Source: CAZGOM01 sp964527265 (GTDB taxonomy: Bacteria > Planctomycetota > Phycisphaerae > Phycisphaerales > Phycisphaeraceae). Taken from it: a DNA stretch of 64,000 nt. The number at the start of each line of letters is the position of its first letter. The stretch's first letter is position 1. The stretch is taken from contig CAZGOM010000005.1 of the NCBI GenBank assembly GCA_964527265.1, forward strand, positions 1-64,000. Direction: 5' to 3'. A program made the translations under genes and the position numbers. Under the pieces are notes generated by a model. The model worked only from the letters and a program-made list of their open reading frames with translations. It ran no database searches and had not been told where the DNA came from. Shown here one piece after another: positions 51,154 through 59,659 of this stretch.

Positions 51154-51181
51154 AGTATATCAGAAGGGTGAGGACAGGCAA
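51154..51181 (-). promoter_or_regulatory. Promoter of the riboswitch transcript
   Basis: Read on the minus strand: TTGCCT (51181-51176), a 16-bp spacer, TATACT (51159-51154). The -10 is 5 of 6 to consensus, and the predicted start is just before the aptamer. Confidence 0.7.
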
Positions 51182-51256
51182 GGAGTTTGTGAATTGCGGC
51201 TCTAGGTGGCACTACTAGATATAGTAGTATGAGAATAGATATCGCTATATGTGGTA

Positions 51257-51272
51257 CGTTCCACGTGGAACA
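51257..51272. other. parS-like ParB binding site
   Basis: CGTTCCACGTGGAACA contains the 14-bp perfect palindrome GTTCCACGTGGAAC. It matches the parS form TGTTCCACGTGGAACA, known from Pseudomonas, at 15 of 16 positions. It is intergenic and about 18 kb from the skew switch; parS sites cluster near the origin. No parA or parB gene is in the window. Confidence 0.78.
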
Positions 51273-51428
51273 CGTTTCTGACGAACGTTCATTGCTGGAT
51301 TTGGTGAACAAAAGGGAGCGCAGTTCGTTGTTATAAAGGGAGAATTGAGTTGGGATACTCGGCATGGCTAGGTATGCTGGGTGCGTCGGATAAAGTGATG
51401 TTGTAAAAACAGACCGGGCGGACATCCA

Positions 51429-52820
51429 ATGAACCAGGCAGAGGCGGCAATCAAAGAGACGCGATGGGCGATCCGGCGGGCGCTGCTTATGCGTGAGCTG
51501 GTGGTGCTGTTGACGTTTTATCTGATGGTGTGGGGCGTGGTGGCGCTGGTGGCGCGGTATGGGTGGACGGGGCGGAGCGTGATGCTTTTGTGGGGGGCGT
51601 TGGGGGTGCCGGTGGTGTGCGCGTGGGCGTGGGTGCGCGCTAAAGGTAAGACGCCTGGGGAGATGCAGGTGCGGACGATGCTGGATGCCCGGAGCGGGGC
51701 GGGCGGGCTGCTCTTGATTGAGGGAGACCAGGAAAGCCAGGCATGGGCGGGGAGCCTGCCGCGGCTTGCGCAGCCGGAATACCGCTGGCGGGACAGGCAG
51801 GCATGGGTGTTATTCGGCGTGGCGGTGCTGTTTGTGGCGGCGGCGCTTCTGGTGCCCGACCCGGATGTGACGCGCGACCCGGTGAAGATGCGGCTGGACC
51901 ATGCGACACAGGGGACCAAGGAGCAGATCGATGTGCTGGCGAAAGAGCCGCTGGTGGCGCAGGAGAAGCTGGCGGAGCTGAAGCGGCAGATTGAGCGCGT
52001 GGAGGAAGAAGCCCAGGGGGACAACCCGACCAAGTCGTGGGAATCATTGGACCAGCTTCGGCGCGCGGTGCAGCAGACGGGGGATGATGCCGGCGCAGGG
52101 CTGGCGTCGCTGGCGACAAGTGCGCAGAACCTTGAATCGCTGGCGCAGTCGCTTTCGGGCGCGCTTAAGGACCCATCAGTGAAGAGCGAACTGGTGCTGC
52201 TGGCGATGAAGGATCTGGAGAAGCTGCTGGAGCGTGAGGCAGAAGGCAAGCCGGATTTGGAAAAGGCGCTTGCGGAGCTGGGGAACTTTAAGGATGGAGC
52301 GGGAGCGGAGGATCTGAAACGCCTGGAGAGGGCCATGGGGAAGCTGGATGCGCGCGCACGGCAAAGGCTGGAAGAACTGCGCAATAAGGGTCTAGGGGGA
52401 GAAGGGGACGGGAGGAAGCCGGGCGAGGGCAAGGACGGGAAACAGGCGCTGAAGGATTTTCTGGATAAGGAGGACACGCCGGACTCGATCAAGGAGGCGT
52501 GTGCCGGGCAGGACGGGGCGGGTGGGGTGAACCGCGGGCCGGGTGCGGCGAAGCTGACATTCAATGACATGGAGAGCCCGGAGGTGAAGAACGGCTTGAC
52601 GCCCGACGCACTGCCGCCGGGGAAGCGGGATGTGAACGATGCGCGGCTGGTGAGCGTGTCGGCGGAGAAGCCTAAGGAGAATGCCGATGGAGAAGGATCG
52701 ACACAGGGCGCATTGGGGTCCGGCGGAGGGCAGGGGGGCGAGGCGAATCGCCAGGAACTCTTGCCGATCCACAAGCAGGCGGTGAAGCGGTACTTTGATC
52801 GTGGAGAGGGGAAGCCGTGA
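51429..52820 (+). CDS. Membrane protein with coiled coil, first gene of the MoxR/VWA cluster
   Basis: 463 residues. Two TM segments near the N-terminus (MRELVVLLTFYLMVWGVVAL with VMLLWGALGVPVVCAWAWVR) and one at about 130-150 are followed by a long charged helical region (AQEKLAELKRQIERVEEEAQ; KDLEKLLEREAEGKPDLEKA). The tail is low in complexity and Gly/Asp-rich, and ends in QAVKRYFDRGEGKP. The ending HKQAVKRYF is common to planctomycete proteins beside MoxR genes. It probably works with MoxR and the VWA proteins; the function is unknown. Confidence 0.78.
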   Translation: MNQAEAAIKETRWAIRRALLMRELVVLLTFYLMVWGVVALVARYGWTGRSVMLLWGALGVPVVCAWAWVRAKGKTPGEMQVRTMLDARSGAGGLLLIEGDQESQAWAGSLPRLAQPEYRWRDRQAWVLFGVAVLFVAAALLVPDPDVTRDPVKMRLDHATQGTKEQIDVLAKEPLVAQEKLAELKRQIERVEEEAQGDNPTKSWESLDQLRRAVQQTGDDAGAGLASLATSAQNLESLAQSLSGALKDPSVKSELVLLAMKDLEKLLEREAEGKPDLEKALAELGNFKDGAGAEDLKRLERAMGKLDARARQRLEELRNKGLGGEGDGRKPGEGKDGKQALKDFLDKEDTPDSIKEACAGQDGAGGVNRGPGAAKLTFNDMESPEVKNGLTPDALPPGKRDVNDARLVSVSAEKPKENADGEGSTQGALGSGGGQGGEANRQELLPIHKQAVKRYFDRGEGKP

Positions 52821-52952
52821 GAGAAGGAAGATGGGTCTTGGATTCTGGGTCTTGGGTATTGTCAGATAAGAAAAGTATAGGGTTGAGCAAGAGCTAAAAT
52901 TTTAGCTTTTCAGGTAGGATGCAGTGGTGGATATTTGGTGAAAGAAGGATTC

Positions 52953-53981
52953 ATGACGCAGAACTTATTGACGCCTCAGGAGCTCGCGCCGGTGACGGCT
53001 TTGGCGACGCGCGCGCTGGGGGAATTGGATGGGATTTTGATTGGGCGGGCGGAGTTGCACCGGCTGGTGTTGGTGGGGGTTTTAAGCCGTGGGCATATTC
53101 TGCTGGAGGGTTTGCCGGGGCTGGGGAAGACGGCCCTGGTGAAGGCGCTGGGGCAGTTGATGGGATTGGCGTTTAGCCGCGTGCAGTTCACGCCGGACTT
53201 GATGCCGGGGGACATTCTGGGTGCGCACATCCTGGAGCAGCATGCGGATGGGTCGCGGAAGATGCGATTTCAAGAGGGGCCGATTTTCACCAATATCCTG
53301 CTGGCGGACGAGATCAACCGTGCGAGCCCCAAAACGCAGTCGGCGCTGCTGGAGGCGATGCAGGAAAAGTGTGTGACGCTGTTGGGGGTAACGCGCGCGT
53401 TGCCCGACCCGTTTTTTGTGCTGGCGTCACAGAACCCGATTGAATTGGAAGGGACGTACCCGCTGCCGGAGGCGCAGTTGGACCGATTTTTGTTCAAGCT
53501 GGTGGTGAGCGATGTGACGGTGGAGACGATGGAGCGGATCATCACCACGCGCAGGCGCGGGGAGGCGCCGGTGCCGACGTGGCGGATGTCCGCAGCGGAA
53601 TTGGGGACGATGCTTTCAACGATGGAGCGGATCGTGCTGCCTGGCCCGGTGGCGCGATACGTGGCGCGGGTGGCGGCAGGGACGCATGCGGGGTCAGCGG
53701 AGGCGACGGGATTGGTGAACAAGTATGTGACGTATGGCGCCTCGCCGCGCGCGGCGATCGCGATGGCGGAGGCGGGGCGGGCCAATGCGCTGATCGCGGG
53801 TCGGCCGACAGTGGGTTTTGAGGATGTGAAGCTGGTTGCGCCGCATGTGCTGGGGCATCGGTTGATGTTGAACTACCAGGCGCGGTTTGACCGTGTGCAG
53901 ACGCGGGATGTGATCAATGAACTTCTGGCAACGCTGGACCCGGCGCAGATGAAGCTTCCCAGCGGGGTGGCGGCGAGTTAG
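52953..53981 (+). CDS. MoxR family AAA ATPase
   Basis: 342 residues from the ATG at 52953 with AAGGA upstream; a GTG 18 bases earlier lacks a site. It is a cytoplasmic AAA+ chaperone-like ATPase that acts with VWA proteins. Walker A is GLPGLGKT at 53-60, Walker B is NILLADEINRASPKTQSALL, sensor 1 is LASQNPIELEGTYPLPEAQL, and the arginine finger region is LDRFLFKLVV. DUF58 and two VWA proteins are encoded downstream in the same direction, which is the usual partnership. Confidence 0.95.
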   Translation: MTQNLLTPQELAPVTALATRALGELDGILIGRAELHRLVLVGVLSRGHILLEGLPGLGKTALVKALGQLMGLAFSRVQFTPDLMPGDILGAHILEQHADGSRKMRFQEGPIFTNILLADEINRASPKTQSALLEAMQEKCVTLLGVTRALPDPFFVLASQNPIELEGTYPLPEAQLDRFLFKLVVSDVTVETMERIITTRRRGEAPVPTWRMSAAELGTMLSTMERIVLPGPVARYVARVAAGTHAGSAEATGLVNKYVTYGASPRAAIAMAEAGRANALIAGRPTVGFEDVKLVAPHVLGHRLMLNYQARFDRVQTRDVINELLATLDPAQMKLPSGVAAS

Positions 53982-54079
53982 GAATGATCAATGAGTCATG
54001 GCAGATTGAGATTGAGTGGGTTTTGGCCTTGAAGATGAAGTTGGAAGAGATCAACTGAAACCTTTACTTTCGGGACTAT

Positions 54080-56134
54080 ATGAGTCAAAAATCAATTGGA
54101 TTTTCACGGAAGACCCTGCTGGCGTGGGTCATGGCGGCATTGCTATGCGCGCTTGCCGCACCGGAGAATGCATGGGCGGATGAGGTGCCGGGCCTGAATG
54201 GGAGCGTGGATGCTTCGCCGTTTTCCTCGGATGGTGCGGGATATGCGCAGGTGAAGGTGACCATTGCGAATTCAGGCGAGCAGAGCCGCGTGGTGGTGAT
54301 GGTGGCGGAAGCCAGCAATAACCCGTTTGGACGGCGTTTTGTGAAGCGCGTGCTGGTGTCGCCGAATTCGACGGTGCGTGCGACGATGCCTGTGCCGCGC
54401 TGGTTTGGGCAGGGGAGCATGGTGCGGCTAAGGTGTGAAGGTGTGGAGTTTGCATCGACGGGCTTGCGGGGAAGCTCGCAGAACCAGGCTGAAGTGGTGC
54501 GGATGACGACAGATGCGAAAGCGGCGCTGGAGCCGATGATCCGTTTCCAGTCGTGGAATGAGTCGCGCGGGGGGTATAGCTATTACGGGGGGAGCACGCC
54601 GCGGGCATCGTATGAACAGGTGACCGCGGCGGTGGGGTCATGGCCGACGGAAGGGGCGGAGTATTTTGGCATTCCCGCGCTGGTGATGACGGAGGCGCAA
54701 TGGAAAGATGCGCCGGAGGGGGTGAGGAAAGCGCTGGTGGATTATGTGGCGTTTGGGGGTTTGCTGGGTGTGGTGGGGGATGTGCCTGCGCCGGCGGCAT
54801 TTAAGGAAGTGCGTCCGGATGCATGGCGTTCGGAATCGATGACGATGACTCCGGTGCCGCCGCAGGCGACGTACAGCGGGAGCGGGACATCCGGAACACC
54901 ATCGCCGATACCGATGGGGGGCCTGGTGACTCGGCGGCTGCAGGAAACCAATCGGGCCTACGCATATGGCTATGGCCTTTTTTACGTGTTGCCTTTGGTG
55001 GACGCAGCGCCCAGGAAGGATGATGAGGCGGCGAAGCCCGTGGGCGGCGGCGAGGTGAAAACAAGCGCACGCCCAACCCCGCCGAGCAAGAGCGTCAGGA
55101 GCGGGAGCGGGGACATGCTGCCGGCGCGGCAGGCGGCGCACTGGCGGGAGTTCATCCGTGACTGCGAGGCGCTTGCCTCAAGCGACATGATCGCGTCGCA
55201 ATACAACCGGTACGGCTATTACGGTTCAATGGGGAACTCCAAGTGGCGCGATGCGTTCAAAGTGGCGCATACGGAGGGGCTTTCGCGGAATCTGATGTTT
55301 GCGATGCTGCTGTGTTTTTCGGTGGCGGTGGTGTCGGGGATCGTGATGTTGCGGATGCGGGGGAAGAAGATGTGGATTCTTGTGGCCATGCCGAGCTTAT
55401 CGGTGGCGTGCGCGCTGGGACTGGTGGTGCTGACGATGTTGTCGGAAGGGTTTGGGGGCGTGTCGAATGTGGCGGCGGTGACGTTCCTGGACCAGCGTAC
55501 GCAGGAGGGGCGGACCCTGGGCGTGGTGGGGATTTATTCGCCGCTGGGGCTGGGTGCGTCGGGGTTGAGGTTTGATTCTGAGACGCAGATTTTGAATCCG
55601 CCCGGTGAGATGGGACAGGAGGGGTGTATGGTGGATATGACGCAGGATGAGCATGTGGAGGATGGGTGGCTTACGCCGCGCGTGGTTGGGTATCTGCAAC
55701 TGGCGAAGCGGTCGGCACGCAAAGAGCGGCTGCTTTTTGCGAAGGACGGCGATGGATACAGCGTGACCAATGGGCTGGGGGCGCCGATCACGCGGCTGCA
55801 GTACCGCGATGCGGCGGGGAGGCGGTTTTCTGCGGGGCCGATGGCCGCGGGCGCCACGGCGGCGATGACGGAGGAACAAGTCGTGGAGGAAGCCGTGTTG
55901 CGAGGAGAAACGGGGGAGCAATGGCGCGGGCGGGAGGCATCCAACGCGACATCGACCTGGCTCCGGAGTTATTGGATGCAGAGCCTGCGGGTGGTGGGTC
56001 CGGCATCGCTATTCTGGCCGGCGCCGGGAGAGTATGTGTGCGAGCTTTCCGGGTCTCCGTTTTTGGAAGACGGGATGAAGGGAAGCGGAACCACGACGGG
56101 CAGGAACGTGGTTTTAGGCGTGGTTGAGAAGTAG
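54080..56134 (+). CDS. Exported membrane protein of the MoxR/VWA cluster
   Basis: 684 residues. The signal peptide covers about 1-33 (LLAWVMAALLCALAAPENAW, cut near WADE). A beta-rich external region follows (AQVKVTIANSGEQSRVVVMV; ALVDYVAFGGLLGVVGDVPA, a glutamine-amidotransferase-like strand). Two TM helices at about 410-450 (LMFAMLLCFSVAVVSGIVML and ILVAMPSLSVACALGLVVLT) precede a 230-residue tail. Proteins of this layout sit beside ABC and DUF58 genes in planctomycetes. The function is unknown; a part in exporting or assembling envelope proteins is possible. Confidence 0.78.
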   Translation: MSQKSIGFSRKTLLAWVMAALLCALAAPENAWADEVPGLNGSVDASPFSSDGAGYAQVKVTIANSGEQSRVVVMVAEASNNPFGRRFVKRVLVSPNSTVRATMPVPRWFGQGSMVRLRCEGVEFASTGLRGSSQNQAEVVRMTTDAKAALEPMIRFQSWNESRGGYSYYGGSTPRASYEQVTAAVGSWPTEGAEYFGIPALVMTEAQWKDAPEGVRKALVDYVAFGGLLGVVGDVPAPAAFKEVRPDAWRSESMTMTPVPPQATYSGSGTSGTPSPIPMGGLVTRRLQETNRAYAYGYGLFYVLPLVDAAPRKDDEAAKPVGGGEVKTSARPTPPSKSVRSGSGDMLPARQAAHWREFIRDCEALASSDMIASQYNRYGYYGSMGNSKWRDAFKVAHTEGLSRNLMFAMLLCFSVAVVSGIVMLRMRGKKMWILVAMPSLSVACALGLVVLTMLSEGFGGVSNVAAVTFLDQRTQEGRTLGVVGIYSPLGLGASGLRFDSETQILNPPGEMGQEGCMVDMTQDEHVEDGWLTPRVVGYLQLAKRSARKERLLFAKDGDGYSVTNGLGAPITRLQYRDAAGRRFSAGPMAAGATAAMTEEQVVEEAVLRGETGEQWRGREASNATSTWLRSYWMQSLRVVGPASLFWPAPGEYVCELSGSPFLEDGMKGSGTTTGRNVVLGVVEK

Positions 56135-56189
56135 GCGCAGAGTTTTAGCGGTTCGTGGCCAACGAGCAGAGAAGAAGGAAGGGTGGTTT

Positions 56190-57131
56190 ATGAAGGTTGA
56201 AGTGCGCAACTTGAAAAAACATTTCGGGGCCACCAAAGCGGTGGACAACGTGAGCTTTGAGTTCCACTCGGGCGAGACGTTCGGGTTTGTCGGGCCCAAT
56301 GGGTCGGGCAAGACGACGACGATGCGGATCATGGCGACGATGGACGAGCCGACGGATGGGGATGTGCTCATCGATGGCGTGTCCGTGGTGGAGTATCCGG
56401 AGCATGCACGGCGCCTGCTGGGGTATGTGCCGGACAACGAGCCGACGCCGCCGGACATTAACATCCATGAGTACCTGGATTTTTATGCGCGGGCCTATGG
56501 GCTCAAAGGCGTGCGGCGTGAAAAGACGATCCGGGATATCGAAGAATTTACGAACACAACGGCAATCCGGGAGAAAATGGTCAAATCCCTTTCCAAAGGG
56601 ATGAAGCAGCGCGTGAGCGTGGCGCGTGCGCTCTTGCACGACCCGGCGCTGATCCTGATGGACGAGCCGGCGGCCGGGCTGGACCCACGGGCGCGCATCG
56701 ACCTGCGGGAACTGGTGAAGGCGTTGGCGGATACGGGCAAGGCGATCCTGATCAGTTCGCACATCCTGCCGGAACTGGCGGAGATGTGCGATGGGACGGT
56801 GATCATCGAAAAGGGCGTGGTGCTGCGGGCCGGAAAGCTGGACGCGATCATGCATCAGGATTCGCAGACGCAGGCGCACCGGCGGTATCTGCTGCGTGTG
56901 CTGGGGGATGATGAGCAACTGGCGCGGACGCTGCTGGAAACGGCGGGCGTGCATCATGCCGTGGCCCTGGGCAAGGGGCAGGTGTCGGTGGACATCATCG
57001 GCGGTGAGGAAGAAGCGGCAGCGCTTTTGGCGGCGCTGGTGGGGCGGGGTGTGAAGCTGGTGGAATTCAAACCTGAGAAGCACAGCCTGGAGAACATTTT
57101 CATGAACGCAACCAAGGGGAATGTGCAATGA
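56190..57131 (+). CDS. ABC transporter ATP-binding protein
   Basis: 313 residues from the ATG at 56190, with GGAAGGG upstream; the frame extends 66 bases further but without a good start. Walker A is GPNGSGKTT, the signature is SLSKGMKQRVSVARAL, Walker B is LILMDEPAAGLD, and the switch histidine is in ISSHILPELAEM. It belongs to the CcmA/NatA group used by ABC-2 exporters, with a C-terminal regulatory part (ALGKGQVSVDIIGGEEEAAA). It overlaps the permease start by 4 bp. Confidence 0.95.
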   Translation: MKVEVRNLKKHFGATKAVDNVSFEFHSGETFGFVGPNGSGKTTTMRIMATMDEPTDGDVLIDGVSVVEYPEHARRLLGYVPDNEPTPPDINIHEYLDFYARAYGLKGVRREKTIRDIEEFTNTTAIREKMVKSLSKGMKQRVSVARALLHDPALILMDEPAAGLDPRARIDLRELVKALADTGKAILISSHILPELAEMCDGTVIIEKGVVLRAGKLDAIMHQDSQTQAHRRYLLRVLGDDEQLARTLLETAGVHHAVALGKGQVSVDIIGGEEEAAALLAALVGRGVKLVEFKPEKHSLENIFMNATKGNVQ

Positions 57132-58726
57132 CAAGCGCGATTGTTGAACCTCCGCAGGCGGATGAGGCATCCAAAGGCGGCCGGATGGACCGGCTGTTGG
57201 CGTGGCTGGACGACCGAGTGAACCCGATCGTGCTTAAGGAACTGCGGCAGAATGCGCAGTCGAATGTGCTGGCAAGCATCATCGTGCTGGTGATGCTGGT
57301 ATCGCTGGGCATTGTGGGGCTGGGCGCGGCATCCAGCACCGAGGGGCCGGGGCTGTGGACGTTCATCGCGCTCAATACGTTCATGATGATCGTGTGCGCA
57401 GTGGTGATTCCGCTGGGGGGCGCGCTGCGCATGCTGGGCGAGGTGAACGACACGCACGGCGACCTGCTTTCGATCTCGACGATCACGCCGATCCGGTTCG
57501 TGATGGGGAAGATTGGCGCGACGCTGCTGGTGACGGCAATGGTGTTTGGGATGAGCCTGCCGTTTTTGACGGTGTGCTATTACCTCAACGGGATTTCAAT
57601 TCCGCTGATCCTGATCGCGTTCTGGCTGGATGTGATGGTGATTTTCGGCGGCGTGGTGTTTTCAATCTGCATCGTGGGCAAGGACCCCAATCCGGTGACG
57701 CGCTATTTGGCCGTGCTGGCGCAGCCAGCGATGCTGATTCCGGTGTTTGTGATGATGGGGGTGCTGGTCTCAGCCGGAAGCAGGATGGTGCCCAACATGG
57801 CGGAGTTCATGCTGGTGATGGCGCACCTGTTCATGGTGGAGATCGTGTTGTGCGTGCTGTTCATCACGGCAGCGGTGGTGAGGATGATGCCTGAGACGGC
57901 CAACCGGAGCGTGCTGGCGCGGCTGGCGGTCACGGCGGTGACGATCGGGAGTGCGGCATACCTGTTCCTGATGGACAAGCTGGTGTACAAGCGAGCGCTG
58001 GGCGGCACGTCCTCGCTGGACGGGGAAACATTGCTGAAGGCGTGGTCGATGTGCGCGTGGGGGCTGATGATCCTGTGCCTCCTGGTGGTGATTTCAGGCC
58101 GGGACCGGTATGGATCGCGCATCCGGAATTTGATTCCAGCCAAGCCGATGAAACGGCTGGGTGCGTTTGTGCTTTTTTCCGGTGCGGGAGGCGGTGTGGT
58201 GTGGTGGCTGATGTTGTGCGGGGTGTTACTGGGGATCGGTATGGGGTGGTCCCTGACGCATGGCGATTTCCCTTATTTCAAGACGTTGGAGTTCTCGCGG
58301 AGTGAGAACACCTGGCTGATTCCCATGCGAATCGGGGTGTATGCGTTTCTTTATGCGATGAGCGCGGTGCTGCTGCGGCATTACCTGATGCGCAATTGGG
58401 CCAAGCCGATGGTGGCCAGCGTGCTGGCGGTGGCGGGGATGGTGGCGTCGGTGCTGCTGCCGCTGATGCTGAGCCTGTTTTTGATGGGTCGCGGGCCGAC
58501 AGGAACGCTGAGGGATGTGGTGGACATGGTCTGGGCGCTCAGCCCGCTGGGAATGGTGATCGACGACACGCCGCGCCTGGCGGTGATGACGGTGGTTGCG
58601 CTGTGGTCCGCTGTTGTGGTGGTGGGGATGATTCCTTGGCTGAGATTCCACTGGACGTCGTTCACGCGGCTGGAGCCGGATGTCGCGACGCAGGAGGCTT
58701 TGATGAAAGTGAGAAGTTTGAAGTAA
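57128..58726 (+). CDS. ABC-2 type permease
   Basis: 532 residues and about twelve hydrophobic segments. The N-terminus RVNPIVLKELRQNAQSNVLA is the typical NP-x-x-KE-x-R opening of these permeases. It starts in the last codons of the ATPase gene (ATGA), so the two form one exporter. The substrate is unknown. In similar clusters with MoxR, DUF58 and VWA proteins, these exporters probably serve envelope biogenesis; that is inferred from repeated co-occurrence in the phylum. Confidence 0.9.
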   Translation: MTSAIVEPPQADEASKGGRMDRLLAWLDDRVNPIVLKELRQNAQSNVLASIIVLVMLVSLGIVGLGAASSTEGPGLWTFIALNTFMMIVCAVVIPLGGALRMLGEVNDTHGDLLSISTITPIRFVMGKIGATLLVTAMVFGMSLPFLTVCYYLNGISIPLILIAFWLDVMVIFGGVVFSICIVGKDPNPVTRYLAVLAQPAMLIPVFVMMGVLVSAGSRMVPNMAEFMLVMAHLFMVEIVLCVLFITAAVVRMMPETANRSVLARLAVTAVTIGSAAYLFLMDKLVYKRALGGTSSLDGETLLKAWSMCAWGLMILCLLVVISGRDRYGSRIRNLIPAKPMKRLGAFVLFSGAGGGVVWWLMLCGVLLGIGMGWSLTHGDFPYFKTLEFSRSENTWLIPMRIGVYAFLYAMSAVLLRHYLMRNWAKPMVASVLAVAGMVASVLLPLMLSLFLMGRGPTGTLRDVVDMVWALSPLGMVIDDTPRLAVMTVVALWSAVVVVGMIPWLRFHWTSFTRLEPDVATQEALMKVRSLK

Positions 58727-58733
58727 GAGGTGG

Positions 58734-59651
58734 ATGGTTGAAGATGGAAAGATGATGAAAGGTTTTGGCGTGGGCGAGGTGAAGGCAGAGGCAAACTGGC
58801 GGGCGCTTGGCCGGATGGGCGGGGCGCGCTATGGGTTTGTTTTGCCGCGCACGGTGAGGGTGGGGCAGCGAGGGGAGCGGGTGAGCACGCGGGAGGGTGC
58901 GTCGATGGAGTTTTTGGACCATCGGGAATATCAGATGGGAGATGACCCGCGGCGCGTGGACTGGGGGGCTTATGCGCGCTCGGACAAGCTGGTGGTGCGG
59001 CGGTATCACGATGAGGCCAGCCCGCATCTGGATCTATTGCTGGATACGTCAGCTTCGATGGGGCTGGAGGGTTCGCAAAAGGGGTTGGCGGCGCGGGCGC
59101 TTTCGGTGTGTCTGGCGACGGCAGCGGAAAGCGCCGGCTTCACCAACAAGGTGCATTTGCTGGGGGAACAGGGGCTGGAACTGCCGGGTTCGGCAGGGCG
59201 GCCGGAGGGGTGGAGTGAGATTGAATTCGGCGGGGCGACTTCGCCGGAGGCGTCGCTCATGGCGCGTCCTGCGCGGCTTAAAACCAGAGGCACGCGCGTG
59301 CTGATCAGCGATCTGCTTTGGCCGGGAGACCCGAATTGGCTGCTCACGCGCCTGGCCACGGAATCAGGCATGACGGTGATTGTGCAGCTTCTGGCGCAGA
59401 GCGACCAGGAGCCGCCGGAACTGGGGATGTATCGGTTGATCGACAGTGAGACGGGGTTCACCCGTGATGTGACCATTGATCAAGGCGCACAGGCGCGATA
59501 TTTGGACAACCTGGCGCGTCATACCGAAGCCTGGCGATCAGGGAGCCGGCGCGTGGGGGCGGTGTTTGTGACGCTGACGGCGGAGCGACTGCTTGAGGGG
59601 TGGGGTTTGGATGAGCTTGTGCGTCAGGAGGTGCTGCAGTTCCTTTCCTGA
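58734..59651 (+). CDS. DUF58 domain-containing protein
   Basis: 305 residues from the ATG at 58734 with AGAGGTGG upstream; ATG codons at 58752 and 58755 are alternatives. The DUF58 core is EGASMEFLDHREYQMGDDPR, RVDWGAYARSDKLVVRRYHD and a VWA-like strand, LDLLLDTSASMG (D-x-S-x-S metal-site motif). DUF58 proteins work with MoxR ATPases. It follows the permease by 7 bp and precedes the next gene by 8 bp. Confidence 0.93.
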   Translation: MVEDGKMMKGFGVGEVKAEANWRALGRMGGARYGFVLPRTVRVGQRGERVSTREGASMEFLDHREYQMGDDPRRVDWGAYARSDKLVVRRYHDEASPHLDLLLDTSASMGLEGSQKGLAARALSVCLATAAESAGFTNKVHLLGEQGLELPGSAGRPEGWSEIEFGGATSPEASLMARPARLKTRGTRVLISDLLWPGDPNWLLTRLATESGMTVIVQLLAQSDQEPPELGMYRLIDSETGFTRDVTIDQGAQARYLDNLARHTEAWRSGSRRVGAVFVTLTAERLLEGWGLDELVRQEVLQFLS

Positions 59652-59659
59652 GCTTTCCA

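Noticed and set aside
51211..51228. ACTACTA/TAGTAGT small inverted repeat near parS
   Set aside because: Short and A/T-rich, with no clear link to a gene or to parS. Not counted as a site.
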